Of a DNA stretch of 64,000 nucleotides, positions 42,964 through 53,860 are shown piece by piece; the first letter of the stretch is position 1, and each line of letters begins with the position of its first letter. Under the pieces are notes generated by a model. The model saw only the letters and a list, made by a program, of their open reading frames with translations. It did no database searches and was not told the origin of the DNA. The translations under genes and the position numbers were made by a program. Source of the DNA: Panicum virgatum. Taxonomy: Eukaryota; Streptophyta; Magnoliopsida; Poales; Poaceae. The DNA lies in NCBI RefSeq assembly GCF_016808335.1, contig NC_053143.1, positions 53,103,441 to 53,167,440 on the forward strand. The letters are read 5' to 3'.

Positions 42964-44781
42964 ATGGAGCAGTCACAACCATCCCTTCTCGAGAAGTCCA
43001 GTGGCATGAGTGAGGGCTGTCAACAGCATGTCGTCCCTAATGACATGATGCTCCCTTACATCTCTCACATGCTCTTGGAGGATGACATTGATGATAATGA
43101 GCTCAATGATCACCCTGCTCTACTCCAGGTGCAGCAACCCTTTGCTCAAATTCTCTCCTCCTCTTCCTATGGTGCTAACACCAGTAACACAGACAGTGCC
43201 AAAGATTTATTGCAAGATGGCAGGGATGATGATAGCACACTCAACCTCAACTCAGCCTTATCCAAGGGTACCGACGCAATTCGGGCGTTCCTAAAAGGCA
43301 TGGAAGAGGCAAACATGCTCTTGCCCAAAGACAACAAGCAGTTTAGAGGGGGTGTGCAGGTGAATCAGATGGTCCAGAAAAGCAGCAATCATAGTGGGGA
43401 TAAGAAGAGGTATAATAGGGATAACCATATGGAGGATGAAATAAGGACCGGCAAAGCTGCAAAGATGATCAAGGATCCAGAGGAGAATTGTGCCAATGAG
43501 ATGCTTGATGAAATGATGTTGCATGCCTATGATACATGCATCAAGGGCATGGGGAAGCTGCATGTCTCCATGGACACCAAGGTGGATAAGGGAAACAGGA
43601 AGAAATATAACAAGGCGGCGAAGAACAATATGGTGGACATACGCACATTGCTAATATCTTGTGCGCAGGCCGTGGCAACAAACAACCACATGAGGGCACG
43701 GGAGTTGCTAATGGAAATCAAGCAACATGCATCAGCAACAGGGGATGCCACACAACGGGTAGCTCTGTGTTTCACCAAGGGGCTGGAGGCACGGCTAGTG
43801 GGTGCAGGTAGCCAGCTTTGGCAGTTGCTCATGGCAGAGCATCCCTCCATCGTGGAGTTCCTCAAGGCCTATAGACTTTACTATGCAGTCTGCTGCTTCA
43901 AAAAGGTGGCACTCAGTTTTTCGACGATGACAATCTTGCAGGCCATGGTGGGTAAGAGGAAGCTGCACATTGTGGATTACGGTATGCATTTTGGCTTCCA
44001 ATGGGCAGGCTTGCTCCGCTTGCTGGCGGGTAGAGAAGGTGGCCCGCCAGAGGTGAAGATCACCGCCATAGGCCCTGCCAAGCTCAAGGCCTGTCCAGCA
44101 GAGCGAATTGAGGAACTAGGGTGCAGGCTCAGCAATTGGGCCAATGAGTTCGGCTTGGCTTCTTTCAAGTTCCACACAATCATGAAGAAATGGGAGGATG
44201 TTCGCATCGAAGACTTGAACACCAACACAGATGAGGTGCTTGTCGTGAATGACCTCTTCAGTTTTAGCACCTTGATGGACGAGAGTGTATTCTTTGACAG
44301 ACAAAGCCCTAGGGATACCGTCCTCAGTAACATCAAGAAGATGAGGCCCAACGTGTTCATCCAGAGCATTTTGAATTGTTCATGTGGTTCCTCATTCGTG
44401 GCACGGTTTCGAGAGGTGATGTCCTACTACATGGCACTATTTGACATACTGGATGCAACCATGCCAAGGGAGAGCAAATCTCGAGTGGTGCTGGAGCAGT
44501 TCGTGCTTGGTCGTCCTGCACTTAACATCATCGCCTGTGAGGGACTAGACTTGGCGCAACGCCCTGAAAAGTATAGGCAATGGCAGGTGAGAAACCAACG
44601 GGCAGGGCTGAGGCTGCTGCCATTGAAATCAAGAATTGTAGAGGTCGTAAAAGATGCAGTCCAGAAGCACCACCACAAGAACTTTTTGATATGTGAGGAT
44701 GGCCATTGGCTTCTACAAGGGTGGAAGGGGCGCATCCTATTTGCGCACTCGTGTTGGGTAGCCCAAGACACCTCTCAATGA
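42964..44781 (+). CDS. GRAS-domain transcription regulator, LISCL/SCL14-like
   Basis: Intronless 605-codon frame, no disruption. The N-terminus has the LISCL-type motif LPYISHMLLEDDIDD and HPALLQVQQPFAQIL (about residues 30-65), then a basic low-complexity stretch. The GRAS domain runs from about residue 224 (VDIRTLLISCAQAVATNNHM, leucine heptad I) through LHIVDYGM (VHIID motif, residues 334-341), RIEELGCRLSNWANEFGL (heptad II region), the PFYRE-type region (VFIQSILNCSC, RFREVMSYYMALFD) to the SAW end (ICEDGHWLLQGWKGR, HSCWVA). GRAS proteins act in the nucleus as transcriptional co-regulators; SCL14 relatives work with TGA factors in stress and detoxification responses. The first Met is followed at once by the family N-terminus, which supports the start. 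VHIID reads HIVDY and several conserved sites are drifted, so function may have diverged. Confidence 0.93.
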   Translation: MEQSQPSLLEKSSGMSEGCQQHVVPNDMMLPYISHMLLEDDIDDNELNDHPALLQVQQPFAQILSSSSYGANTSNTDSAKDLLQDGRDDDSTLNLNSALSKGTDAIRAFLKGMEEANMLLPKDNKQFRGGVQVNQMVQKSSNHSGDKKRYNRDNHMEDEIRTGKAAKMIKDPEENCANEMLDEMMLHAYDTCIKGMGKLHVSMDTKVDKGNRKKYNKAAKNNMVDIRTLLISCAQAVATNNHMRARELLMEIKQHASATGDATQRVALCFTKGLEARLVGAGSQLWQLLMAEHPSIVEFLKAYRLYYAVCCFKKVALSFSTMTILQAMVGKRKLHIVDYGMHFGFQWAGLLRLLAGREGGPPEVKITAIGPAKLKACPAERIEELGCRLSNWANEFGLASFKFHTIMKKWEDVRIEDLNTNTDEVLVVNDLFSFSTLMDESVFFDRQSPRDTVLSNIKKMRPNVFIQSILNCSCGSSFVARFREVMSYYMALFDILDATMPRESKSRVVLEQFVLGRPALNIIACEGLDLAQRPEKYRQWQVRNQRAGLRLLPLKSRIVEVVKDAVQKHHHKNFLICEDGHWLLQGWKGRILFAHSCWVAQDTSQ

Positions 44782-45289
44782 CGCTTTTTTGGCACTGAAT
44801 ATGATATATCATGGTGTTCAGCAGCTCCATGTCAAGTAGATCTATACATGGACGTCCATGAGTGTATAGGTTGATCGAACTGTTTACTCACTCTCAGGCA
44901 TATGTCTGTCAACGTTGATGATTGTGTGTTTGTTGTAGTATCTAGTATTCTAGTATTATGGGCTTATAGCTAATAAGAGTCGGTGCCATTAACCTAGTAT
45001 TTGTGACTCCATGTTTCCTCCGGTGGCCAATTGGTATCTTTGGTAATAACTTTGATTAGTACTCCCTCTTTGTAGGAAAAGAATGTCGTTCTGGAAAAGA
45101 TTTGGGCCATACATTAGAAATATAAATCATGAATAACTTTTAAATTATTGAGTTTGAAAAAATAAAATCCATATGAATATATTTGTCTTAAAAAACACTT
45201 TTATAAAAATATAAATATATCACTTTTCAAGCAAATATTTTTATAGAAATAAGCATTCAAAGTTATGCTGAATAATTTTTTTATTGCAC
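44782..45289. other. 3' flank of the GRAS gene with MITE-like fragment
   Basis: Probable 3' UTR, then TACTCCCTCTTTGTAGG at about 45059, the start motif of a Stowaway-type MITE, followed by AT-rich sequence. The other end was not found. Confidence 0.4.
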
Positions 45290-45577
45290 TTTGTCCCCCA
45301 TGTTGTTTTCATTTGATTTTGTCTTCGCCCATATAGAACCATCGCAGATCAAATATGCCTTGCATGTGCACACAACGCCAGTACACTCGTGCAGTCGTGC
45401 GGAGGCGGCGGAGAAGGTCTCCAGGGGGAAGGATGCTGCAGTGCCCGCTGGGACTCACCGGCGTCCAGGGGATCCGCTGCATGCGGCGGAGATGGCATTC
45501 ATGCGATCCAAGGTTTGGACGGCGCCAAGGCCAATCAATCAGGGCCGCTCGCTCCGCCAATCAACCCGATTACCTTC
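45290..45577. repeat. Array-type GC-rich remnant before Gypsy-2
   Basis: GTGCGGAGGCGGCGGAGAAG, GTCTCCAGGGGGAAGG and ACTCACCGGCG match modules in arrays 1 and 2 (for example 20905-20980 and 40425-40500), but no palindromic core is present. It is cut at 45577/45578 by the LTR start. Confidence 0.55.
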
Positions 45578-46074
45578 TGTTGGAGGCCAAAATTGGCAAT
45601 AACCGAGGCTGACCGGTCTGACCGGTCTGGGCCTGTAATCCGAGTAGGGTTAGGGTTTTGTGTTTAGAGTCCTTTTGTAACCCGGTTTGGAAGGGGGTAC
45701 GTCCTTCCTGGTCTATAAATATAAAGGCTGCGGCCGATTGAGGGTTTCTAACCACAATTGAATAAAAAATTACTCTCTTTACTCAATCTCTCAAACCATA
45801 GATTTTTCAACCCCTTTGCTGTTTTTTACTCGTCTTTACGGCGTTCAAGGGCATCTTGAGTGGCCTGCCGATTTCAAGACAACCCTAGTTCTTCAAGCTC
45901 CGACGGGGTCCCTCCCGAGCTCGAGGTTCTAGGTCTTCGTGTGTTTCTGCATGCAACCGGTCTGACCGGTTGGAGGAACCGGTCTGATTGGTCCTGTCTG
46001 AAGCCCGCTGGTGACGATCGTTTATGATCCGCGCATTCTAGCGCACTGGTGTGTTGACTAGAAAAGTGTCAACA
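45578..46074 (+). repeat. Gypsy-2 5' LTR
   Basis: TGTTGGAGGCC ... AAAAGTGTCAACA. Carries ACCGGTCTGACCGGT copies at about 45612-45632 and 45957-45990. Its U3, TATA and R regions match the Gypsy-1 LTR in order. Confidence 0.85.
45713..45726 (+). promoter_or_regulatory. Gypsy-2 LTR TATA box
   Basis: CTATAAATATAAAG, in the same place and sequence as the reverse-complement TATA of the other LTRs. Confidence 0.6.
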
Positions 46075-46121
46075 TACTTTTTGGCGACTCCGCTGGGGAA
46101 GGAAAGATCTACATCGGTTCC

Positions 46122-47919
46122 TATGGCCGGTGAGAAAGCAGATCTGTCCAAAGTAGATCCATCCAACACCATCAATATCAACTATGAAGATCTACCTGAG
46201 GAGCAGCGCCTGAAGTTCAAGGCCGACCTGAAGCGGCAGAACGAGGAGATCAAGGCAAAGATGCTAGCATGCTACGGGAAGACTCGGCAAGGTGTGATTG
46301 AGAAGGAGCAATTCGTCATGACGTCGATCCTGTCTTCTACCCCGTCTGCTCCTTCCACTGAAATGTCAACTTCTCCTACTGTTGAAGTAAGTCCTCCTAA
46401 AGATCCTCTTGTTCACTTCTTAAGGGGATTCATGGACAAATTTGAGAAGTCACAAACTCTCACGCAAAATCTCTTATTTGAGATGCATGAAAAGATAGAA
46501 AAGGGCAAATCCGTAGATACTTCTTATTCCACTAAGGATCTTGCTCAAAGTTCGGTAGCACCTGCTTCTAATGCTAATGTGCAGTATGGTATGCCACCGA
46601 ATTATTTCGCTGGGCAGTCACTACCTCCAGGCACCGTTCGGCCAACCATGGCCGAACCGGTCAGACCGGTCGCATCGACCATTCAGACCGCTGCCTCGGC
46701 GGCAGGTGTGGTCAGACCGGCCCCTCCGACTAGTCAGACAGGTGCCATGGTGCTGGCCTCGGTGTCCACTCCCGCACTTGCACCAATTCCAAGTTCGGCT
46801 GCCCCTAGCCGAACCAATGAATTGGAGGGTTTTGTGCCGCCATACACCACCAGGTCATATGGTGAGCCACCTTTTCCACCCGCTATACCACAAGATATTT
46901 GGGATGATTTAACTAGAAATAATCCCCATAATGCCGTACAGATAATGAGTGATACTGCTCCGACAGTAAATCGTCTAACATCTGGTGCCCAAACATCAAA
47001 CGCTGAAAATTACAAGCCCGGTCTAATTAAAATAAAAGAGGATCTGAGCCAACTTTTTAGAAGCGTGCTGAGTCAACTAGGTTTAGCTCCTAGTAAAAGC
47101 CGCTTGTATCAGCGACCGTATCTCGATGCTTTTGATTTAGTCCCTTATCCTTCGTGGTGGAGGGTCCCTGATTTTATTAAGTTTAGTGGGGATGATAATC
47201 GGTCAACTTGGGAACACATAAGACAGTATATGGCTTAGCTTGGTGAGGCTAGTTCCAGTAATTCTTTACGAGTATGTTTGTTTTCATTATCTTTAACTGG
47301 AACAATATTTTCTTGGTTTGCATCTTTACCCGCAAATTCGGTCCAATCTTGGAACAAATTAGAGCAAAAATTTCATGATCACTTTTATAATGGGGATAAT
47401 GAGGCAAAAATATCAGATTTGACATCGGTTAGGCAAGGACGAGATGAATCAGTCTCGGACTATTTCAAAAGATTTAAAGATATTAAAAACCGATGCTTCT
47501 ATTTGACTATTCTTGAAAAAGATTTAGCTAATATTTCTCTTGGTGGTTTGCGTTCACATCTTAGAGAGAGGCTCGAAGGTCTTGTGTATTATTCTATCAA
47601 TGGTTTGCAACTTCGAGCTATGAGCCAAGAGACTAAGTTTAAAAATTCTAATGATGCTTATAAACCTCATTGTTCACATACCCATGTTGTTGAGTATGAT
47701 TCTGATTCATCGAGCGATGAGGATAAAGAAGTTTACACTGCTGAGTTTGTTTGGCCATCGGCGGCCCCTTCATGTGCATCACTTAAGCCGGTTCAAAAGA
47801 ATCGGAAAGAAGAGATAAAATTTACATTTGATATTTCTAAATGCGATCGTATATTTGATGAACTATTACATTTAGTACATATTAAGATTACTCATGTATA
47901 CCACCGCTTGAGGAGTTAA
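46122..47919 (+). pseudogene. Gypsy-2 gag
   Basis: Start at ATG 46122 (MAGEKADLSKVDPSN), chosen over the upstream in-LTR codon because it matches the position of the gag-only and Gypsy-1 starts. The frame runs to a TAG at 47236-47238 (RQYMA*LGEAS), then resumes in the same polyprotein: LFSLSLTGTIFSWFASLPAN, NKLEQKFHDHFYNG, LGGLRSHLRERLEG and KFTFDISKCDRIFDEL, to a frameshift near 47905. Palindrome-derived residues (AEPVRPVASTIQT) lie near residues 176-190 counted from this ATG. Confidence 0.8.
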
Positions 47920-49737
47920 AGCGACGAGCATATTGTAAATTTCATAACTCTCATTATCATGCGACTAATGATTGCAATGTATTCCATCGCCAGATTTAAT
48001 CGGCCCTGAATGAAGGACGATTGATTTTTCCTGAGATGAAGATTGATAAGACACCATTCCCTGTTCACACCAACACACATACCATTGATCTGAACAATGC
48101 AAAGGTGCTGATTCGGCGGGAACAAGCCAAAGGGGCAAAAGGCAAGAATGTGGTAATTGGTGAAACAAGGCCGAAGCATGCCGATGACAAAATTCTAGCC
48201 AGAGAAGCGGTTCTGGAAAAGGCTCTTGATGGAAAGGAGTTAATAAAAATTACGGTCAAAGCTCATGTGCCCGGGGGGCAAGAGGGTGCTTCTTCTTCCA
48301 GTCGCCCTGCTGTCCAGGATCGACCGGTTTCACCGACTGGTCAGACCGGTCCGCCCCAGGGCCGATCAAGCACCTTCAAACCCAAGCGCCCGGAAGTGGG
48401 TACTTGGAAGCAAAATGTGCCAAAAGATCAGGGAAGGTTTGCTACTTAGAAACCAACTTTTGGCCAGCTTCTAAATAAGTACACAAAGGGCGTTCGACAA
48501 GATCGGCCACTAAAAAAGAGATCTTGGTCACCCCCCGTCGAGCTGGTTCCCCAATAAGGGAAGGACCTAATAAGCGCAGAGGTGATGTTATTACCGTGTT
48601 CCCTCCCCAAAAGGCTTATGCTACTATGCCATGGATGCCTCCGGCATCAAATGCTACAAATCCGGTGTGGGAACACGAAGGAGTATGGATGCAATGCTTC
48701 CCTAGGCCATATGCACCAATTATCATGGGGAAGGTTTCATAACACTGGTACATGATCGATTGGGCCCGCGCCAATCAGGTCAGTAGCAGAATGCTGCACC
48801 GGCCAGTCCGGTCCAGCCCGATCGGTCAGACCGGTCTCAGCAGAGACCGGTTCAATCCCATCCTCTAAAATAGGAGTATCGCATTAAGAAAAAAGAGGAC
48901 GAGGTTCAGCCCAAGCAAGTTGATTCCGGGAAGACCACTGCCGACGAGGTTGTGAAAGTCGGCGATGTGAATGTGGTCATCAAAGATGTTGGAAAGAAGC
49001 CGATGGTGTTTGGCAAATAGGCTAAATCTGATTCTCAGAAACAAGTGTTTGCTAATGATCATGAGGCCAGCAACAGCTCGGCGAGCAAGTACCATCAATC
49101 TAGGTGGTGCCCACCGGGTTTAAGCCACTCTCAAAAAAGGAGATTGCAGCGCTTAAGGCACCAAGAGCAGAAGGAGCAGGAGGCCGAGAAGCTCAGGGAT
49201 GAACACTTCAACAAATACCGGCCAATGGTTCCTCAAGGTATAGAGTGGCGGGTTAAGTCCGCTAAGCAGCCAACAGGACCGATTGAACTGCTCCAGGTGA
49301 CCGGTCTGACCGATGCAGAGGACTGGTCTGACTGCCAGGCCCAACCGGTCAGACTGGTCGAGTCTGTTGTCGAGCAAAAGGCCGAAGCAGCTACTTCAAC
49401 TTCACATGATGAAGTTCCAGCAGTTCCTGCAGCTTTGGGTGATGAGGAACTAGTGGACTATGGGGCTTCTCCAGAGCACAGCAACATGGAGATAAATGTT
49501 GTGCGTTTCTTCGAAGAGTACTACACCGTTTTGGAGGAGGAGGCGGCGGCTCATCTGGATTTCGGGCCATGTGAGGCCGTATTCCAGAAGCCCAAAGAAT
49601 TGGACAATCACTTGAAGGACCTCTATATGAGGAGACATATCAATGGAAGGCAGATTTCTCGTATGCTTGTTGATGGAGGGGCAATTGTAAATTTAATGCC
49701 CTATTTGTTGTACAAGAAGCTTGGGGGGGACGGATGA
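47920..49737 (+). pseudogene. Gypsy-2 gag C-terminus, linker and protease start
   Basis: Readable in pieces: YCKFHNSHYHATNDC (zinc-type motif, 47935-47980), 48021-48449 (PFPVHTNTHTIDLNNAKVL), a broken linker, and 49045-49737 with RWCPPGLSHSQKRR and the protease motif MLVDGGAIVNLMPY. Frame and stop errors lie between the pieces. Confidence 0.75.
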
Positions 49738-50809
49738 AGAGCTGATCAAGACAAACATGAAGGTCAGCGGCATGGGTGGAGGCGACCCTATTGGTGCTAA
49801 GGGGGTGGCTTCCATGGAGTTGACTGTGGGGAGCAAGACGCTAGCAACAGCTTTCTTCGTCTCCGAGGTGCAAGGATGCGACGGTATGGTTTGAAGATGA
49901 ATCCACTTAAATATGCTTTTGGAGTATCGGCTGGAAAGTTCTTGGGCTTTATTATTCATAAGAAAGGTATAGAGATTGATCCAAAGTGAGTTGAAGCCAT
50001 GAATCGTGTTGAGGCTCCAACTTGTAAGAAAGATTTGCAGAAATTTCTAGGCAAGGTGAATTACTTGAGGAGATTTATATTTAACTTGTTTGGGAAGATT
50101 GATTCTTTTACTCGTATTCTTCGGTTAAAAGATGAAGCTGAATTTATTTGGGGGGCAGAACAGCAAAAGTCATTTGAGAAAATTAAGAATTATTTGTCTT
50201 CACCACCAGTACTTAAGGCGCCTAGGAGAGGGGTTCCTTTTAGGCTTTATGTGGCTGCTGAAGATTAAATTATTGGTGCTGTTTGACTCAAGAAACCGAA
50301 GGTAAGGAGTACATCATTGCTTATCTAAGCCGATGACTTATTGATGCGAAAACAAGGTATACATTTATTGAAAAGTTGTGCTTATCACTATACTGTGCTT
50401 GTACCAAGTTGAGGCACTATTTGTTATCTAGTACATGCATAGTTACTTACCAAGCCGATGTTATCAAGCATATGTTACAAAAGCCGATTTTAAGTGGAAG
50501 AATCGGCAAGTGGGCTTATGCAATTGTATAGTATGATTTGGCCTATGAATCTTTGAAATCCGTAAAAGGCCAAATTGTAGAGGACTTTATTATTGAACAT
50601 CGAATTAATGATGAGCATAATTTGGAAGTCGGCTATATTATTGCACACCATGAAAATTATATTTTGATGGATCGGTTTGTGATGATGGGAGATGAGTTGG
50701 CATTGGTAATATTCTTATCTCTCCAAGTGGTGCTGTTTTTGAGTTATCAAACTGGTTAGAAGAATTTTGCACAAATAATCAAGTTGAATATGAAGCACTT
50801 CTATTTGGT
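49738..50809 (+). pseudogene. Gypsy-2 protease end, deletion joint, RT tail and first RNase H
   Basis: Protease text (MELTVGSKTLATAFFV) is joined directly to RT-tail text (MNPLKYAFGVSAGKFLGF) at about 49871-49875. RNase H follows (VNYLRRFIFNLFGKIDSF, LYVAAED), then heavily frameshifted text equivalent to Gypsy-1 27350-26900. Confidence 0.78.
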
Positions 50810-52400
50810 TTGGAGTTTTTGCAATCTATGGGCGTGAAACATGTTGAAGCCTTTGGTGATTCACTTCTGGTGGTGCAGCAAGTATCCAAGGTATGCCAAT
50901 GTTACAATGGAGCTTTAAATGCATATCTTGATAAATGCCTTGATATTATCCCTTGCTTTGATGAATTTGTAGTTCGACATATTCCAAGAGAAGATAATGA
51001 AAAGGCTAATGCTCTGGCTCAACAAGCATCTGGCTATAATGTTATAAAGAAATATTTCAATATTAGAAAGCTGATGCGAATTAAAGCCGAGTCACTGGTT
51101 CTGGACGAACCGGTCCGACCGGTCACAGAGACCGGTCTGATCGCTCAGACCGGTCTGACTGGTCTAGGGACCGATCTGACCGCTGAGGATGGTGCGAGCA
51201 GCAGTTCAGCTAAAAATTCTACTCAAGAGATTGATGCCAAAGTGCAAGATTGGAGGGTGCCTATCATAGCGTATTTGAAAGACCCTGGTCGTGGTGCAGA
51301 AAGAAATATTCAGCGTTTGACATTTAAATATATTTTGGTTGACGATGAGTTTTATCGTCGGACCGCCGATGATATTCTTCTCAAGTGTTTGGGTACTGAT
51401 CAGGCCCGTGTTGCTATGGGAGAAGTGCATGAAGGCATCTGTGGTACACATCAATCGGCTCCTAAATTGAAGTGGTTGCTTAGGAGAGCCGGTTTTTATT
51501 GGCGAAGTATGATTTCAGATTGCTTTAGATATTATAAAAGGTGTAAAGAATGTCAGCGGTTTGGTGATATTCAGTTGGTGCCTGCTGCGTTGTTGCATCC
51601 TATTATTAAGCCTTGGTCGTTCAGAGGATGGGGTTTGGATTTCATTGGTCAAACTAACCCGCCTTCTTCAAAGGGACATCGCTTTGTGTTTGTTGCAACG
51701 AATTATTTTACTAAGTGGACCGAAGCGGTGCCTTTGAAGAATATGACATATAAAGAGGTAATTGAGTTCATTACGGAGCACATTATTTATAGATTCGGTA
51801 TTCCTCAAACTTTGACAACGGATCAAGGTTCGTCATTCATATCAAAGGAGGTTCAAAAATTTGCCGAATCTTATAAGATTAAGATACTCAACTCATCTCC
51901 AAATTATGCTCAGGCCAATAGTCAGGCCGATTCTAGTAACAAGATTTTGATAAAGCTCATCAAGAAAAAGATAGAAGAAAATCCTAGGAGGTGGTATGAG
52001 GTTTTATCCAAAGCATTATGGGCTCATCGCATATCTAAACATGGTGCTACTAAAGTTACTCCTTTTGAGCTTGTTTATGGTCAAGAGGCCGTTTTGCCCG
52101 TTGAGGTGAATCTGGACGCTTATAGGTTGGCTAAACAAAATGACCTTTCCGCTGTTGATTATCATAATTTGATGATGGATATTATTAATGAGGTGAGTGA
52201 CAAGCGGTTGCAAGTGTTGAAGGAAATTGAGAAGGACAAACTTCGGATGGCTAGAGCTTACAACAAGAAGGTAAGGGCTAAATCTTTTCAAATTGGTGAG
52301 CTAGTTTGGAAGACAATTCTACCTCTTGGGACAAAGAGCAATAAGTTTGGCAAATGGTCGTCAAGTTGGGAAGATCCGTACAAGATTGTCAAGGTTATCT
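50810..52400 (+). pseudogene. Gypsy-2 second RNase H end and integrase
   Basis: About 530 codons of open frame: FGDSLLVVQQVSKVCQ (RNase H), a palindrome-derived linker (51105-51185), the integrase zinc domain with intact HHCC (HEGICGTHQSAPK...RCKECQRFG), and the core with LDFIGQ, TTDQGSSF and QADSSNK. The catalytic Glu of the third position is Asp here. Ends within the C-terminal region at about 52400 (KIVKVIFGN), where unrelated sequence begins. Confidence 0.82.
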
Positions 52401-53860
52401 TCGGAAATCTTCGGAAGATGTGGACAACACATGTCTTCAGAAAAGCTCTAGGCCCTCAACTGCAGCAAATTGATCCTGAATACGTAATCCCCGAGGAAGA
52501 GGTACTGATTTTATGCATCCATCCTTTTAAATCATCTACTCCTTTCTCTTGGCTTAACCTGCTCATCCTGTCAGCAGCAACAAGATGGTCCAGAACCCAC
52601 GACCAGTACTGGAGAACCATTTCACTTTCTTCCAACTGCTCCTGATGTACTTTTCTGCAAAGGATCACCACTAATGAAGAAAGTGATAATGTCTGTTCAG
52701 CCAGACTTACTTCAGTCGGCTTCCAAGCGAAGACAAGCCTCTGCAGTAGTTGCCCCCCGAGTCTTGACCAAGAAAAAGAAGATGATCACAAGGCGAGTAA
52801 TCAAGAAACCAGCACCAGCATCTCCGAGTCCATCCGAGTTTAACACCAACCAGGTAACTCATCTTTCAAAACCTTCTTCTTTATTTTAGACATATATGCT
52901 CTGGTTGACTATAATTCCATTTCCATGATGCAGCTGAAGAAACCTCCAACGTAGAAGGCCTGAATCAACATGAGACGGCTGCAACTCCCGATGCACTGAT
53001 GGATACAAGCGAAGAACAAACTGATACAGTCGAGGCTCTTGACGCTAACACCAGCTCTGATAGGACGATTGCTCCCGAACCAACCAACACTTCTTCTTCA
53101 GAACAGGTAACATCATAAAACCAATTCTGAACCAGCCGATAACTTCATAAATGTATATTGTTCTAACTCCAGAGATGTCCATAGAGCTTTGACATTTCAG
53201 GTTTACTTTCCTTCGACCCGGCATCAATGGGTCTGATTGTCCCTGGAACAGAAGCATTACCTCTGCAGCAATCGGCTAACTTGACACATCAGCTTCAACT
53301 CATCAAGGATCTTCTATCCGCTCCAATCACCGCTCTGGTTGATGATTCCAGCAAAATAAAGAACATCTTCGAGCAAATAGAACCCCAACTCCCAGAGCCA
53401 TTGCAAATCAAGCTCTGGTCAGCCAGCAACCTCCCATTCTTTCGGATATAAGTCAGTAAAGCACAACAAAGGATGGAAGCACGTCGCTCCCAAACTTCTC
53501 TGAAAGCTGACATTACCCAAAAGTGCAAGGCCCTCAACCAGAAGAAGGCAACTCTAGATATCAAAGCTGACGTGTCTGCCAACATGAACCGACTCAACCC
53601 CCCTAAAGAAAGAACTGGCGGAACTCGAAGAAAAGGTCCGCACCACCAAAGAACTCATCCAGACCGAGGAAATCTCCATTGCAAACTCCAAACAAGAAAC
53701 CCAGGAAATAGCCAAGCAGATACAAGCAGAGTTTGCAGAAATCAGCACCTTGAGTCGGCAGATAGTCACAAGCGATGACAAGGATGACAAAGCAATTATA
53801 GCACGAGCAGATGTCGTCCGTACTGAAGCCATCCATGCCATAGAAGAATTCCTGAACTAG
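52401..53860 (+). pseudogene. Antisense extra ORF (aORF) of Gypsy-3, multi-exon, decayed
   Basis: Plus-strand coding-like segments separated by GT-AG introns: up to about 52500 (LGPQLQQIDPEYVIPEEE, donor GAG|GTACTG), 52575-52853 (QQQDGPEPTTSTG ... EFNTNQ, donor CAG|GTAACT), 52934-53106 (EETSNVEGL..., donor CAG|GTAACA) and from 53201 (LLSFDPASMGLIVPGTE). A TAA near 53450 and a frameshift in the C-run near 53600 break the last exon, which ends in a coiled coil (LKKELAELEEKVRTTKELIQ) and a TAG at 53858-53860. Tat-lineage elements are reported to carry extra ORFs, some antisense, between integrase and the 3' LTR, some similar to plant mobile domain proteins. I could not confirm that domain here. 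Confidence 0.55.

Larger units (their letters stand above)
45578..52400 (+). mobile_element. Gypsy-2: truncated, degenerate relative of Gypsy-1
   Basis: The plus-strand 5' LTR (45578-46074) is followed by a primer site of the same TTTTTGGCGACTCCGCTGGG type as in Gypsy-1, then gag, protease start, RT tail, RNase H, second RNase H and integrase. Most of RT is deleted (junction at about 49871-49875), and sequence after the integrase C-terminus is replaced at about 52400, so no 3' LTR exists. More stops and frameshifts than in Gypsy-1 suggest an older copy. Confidence 0.88.
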
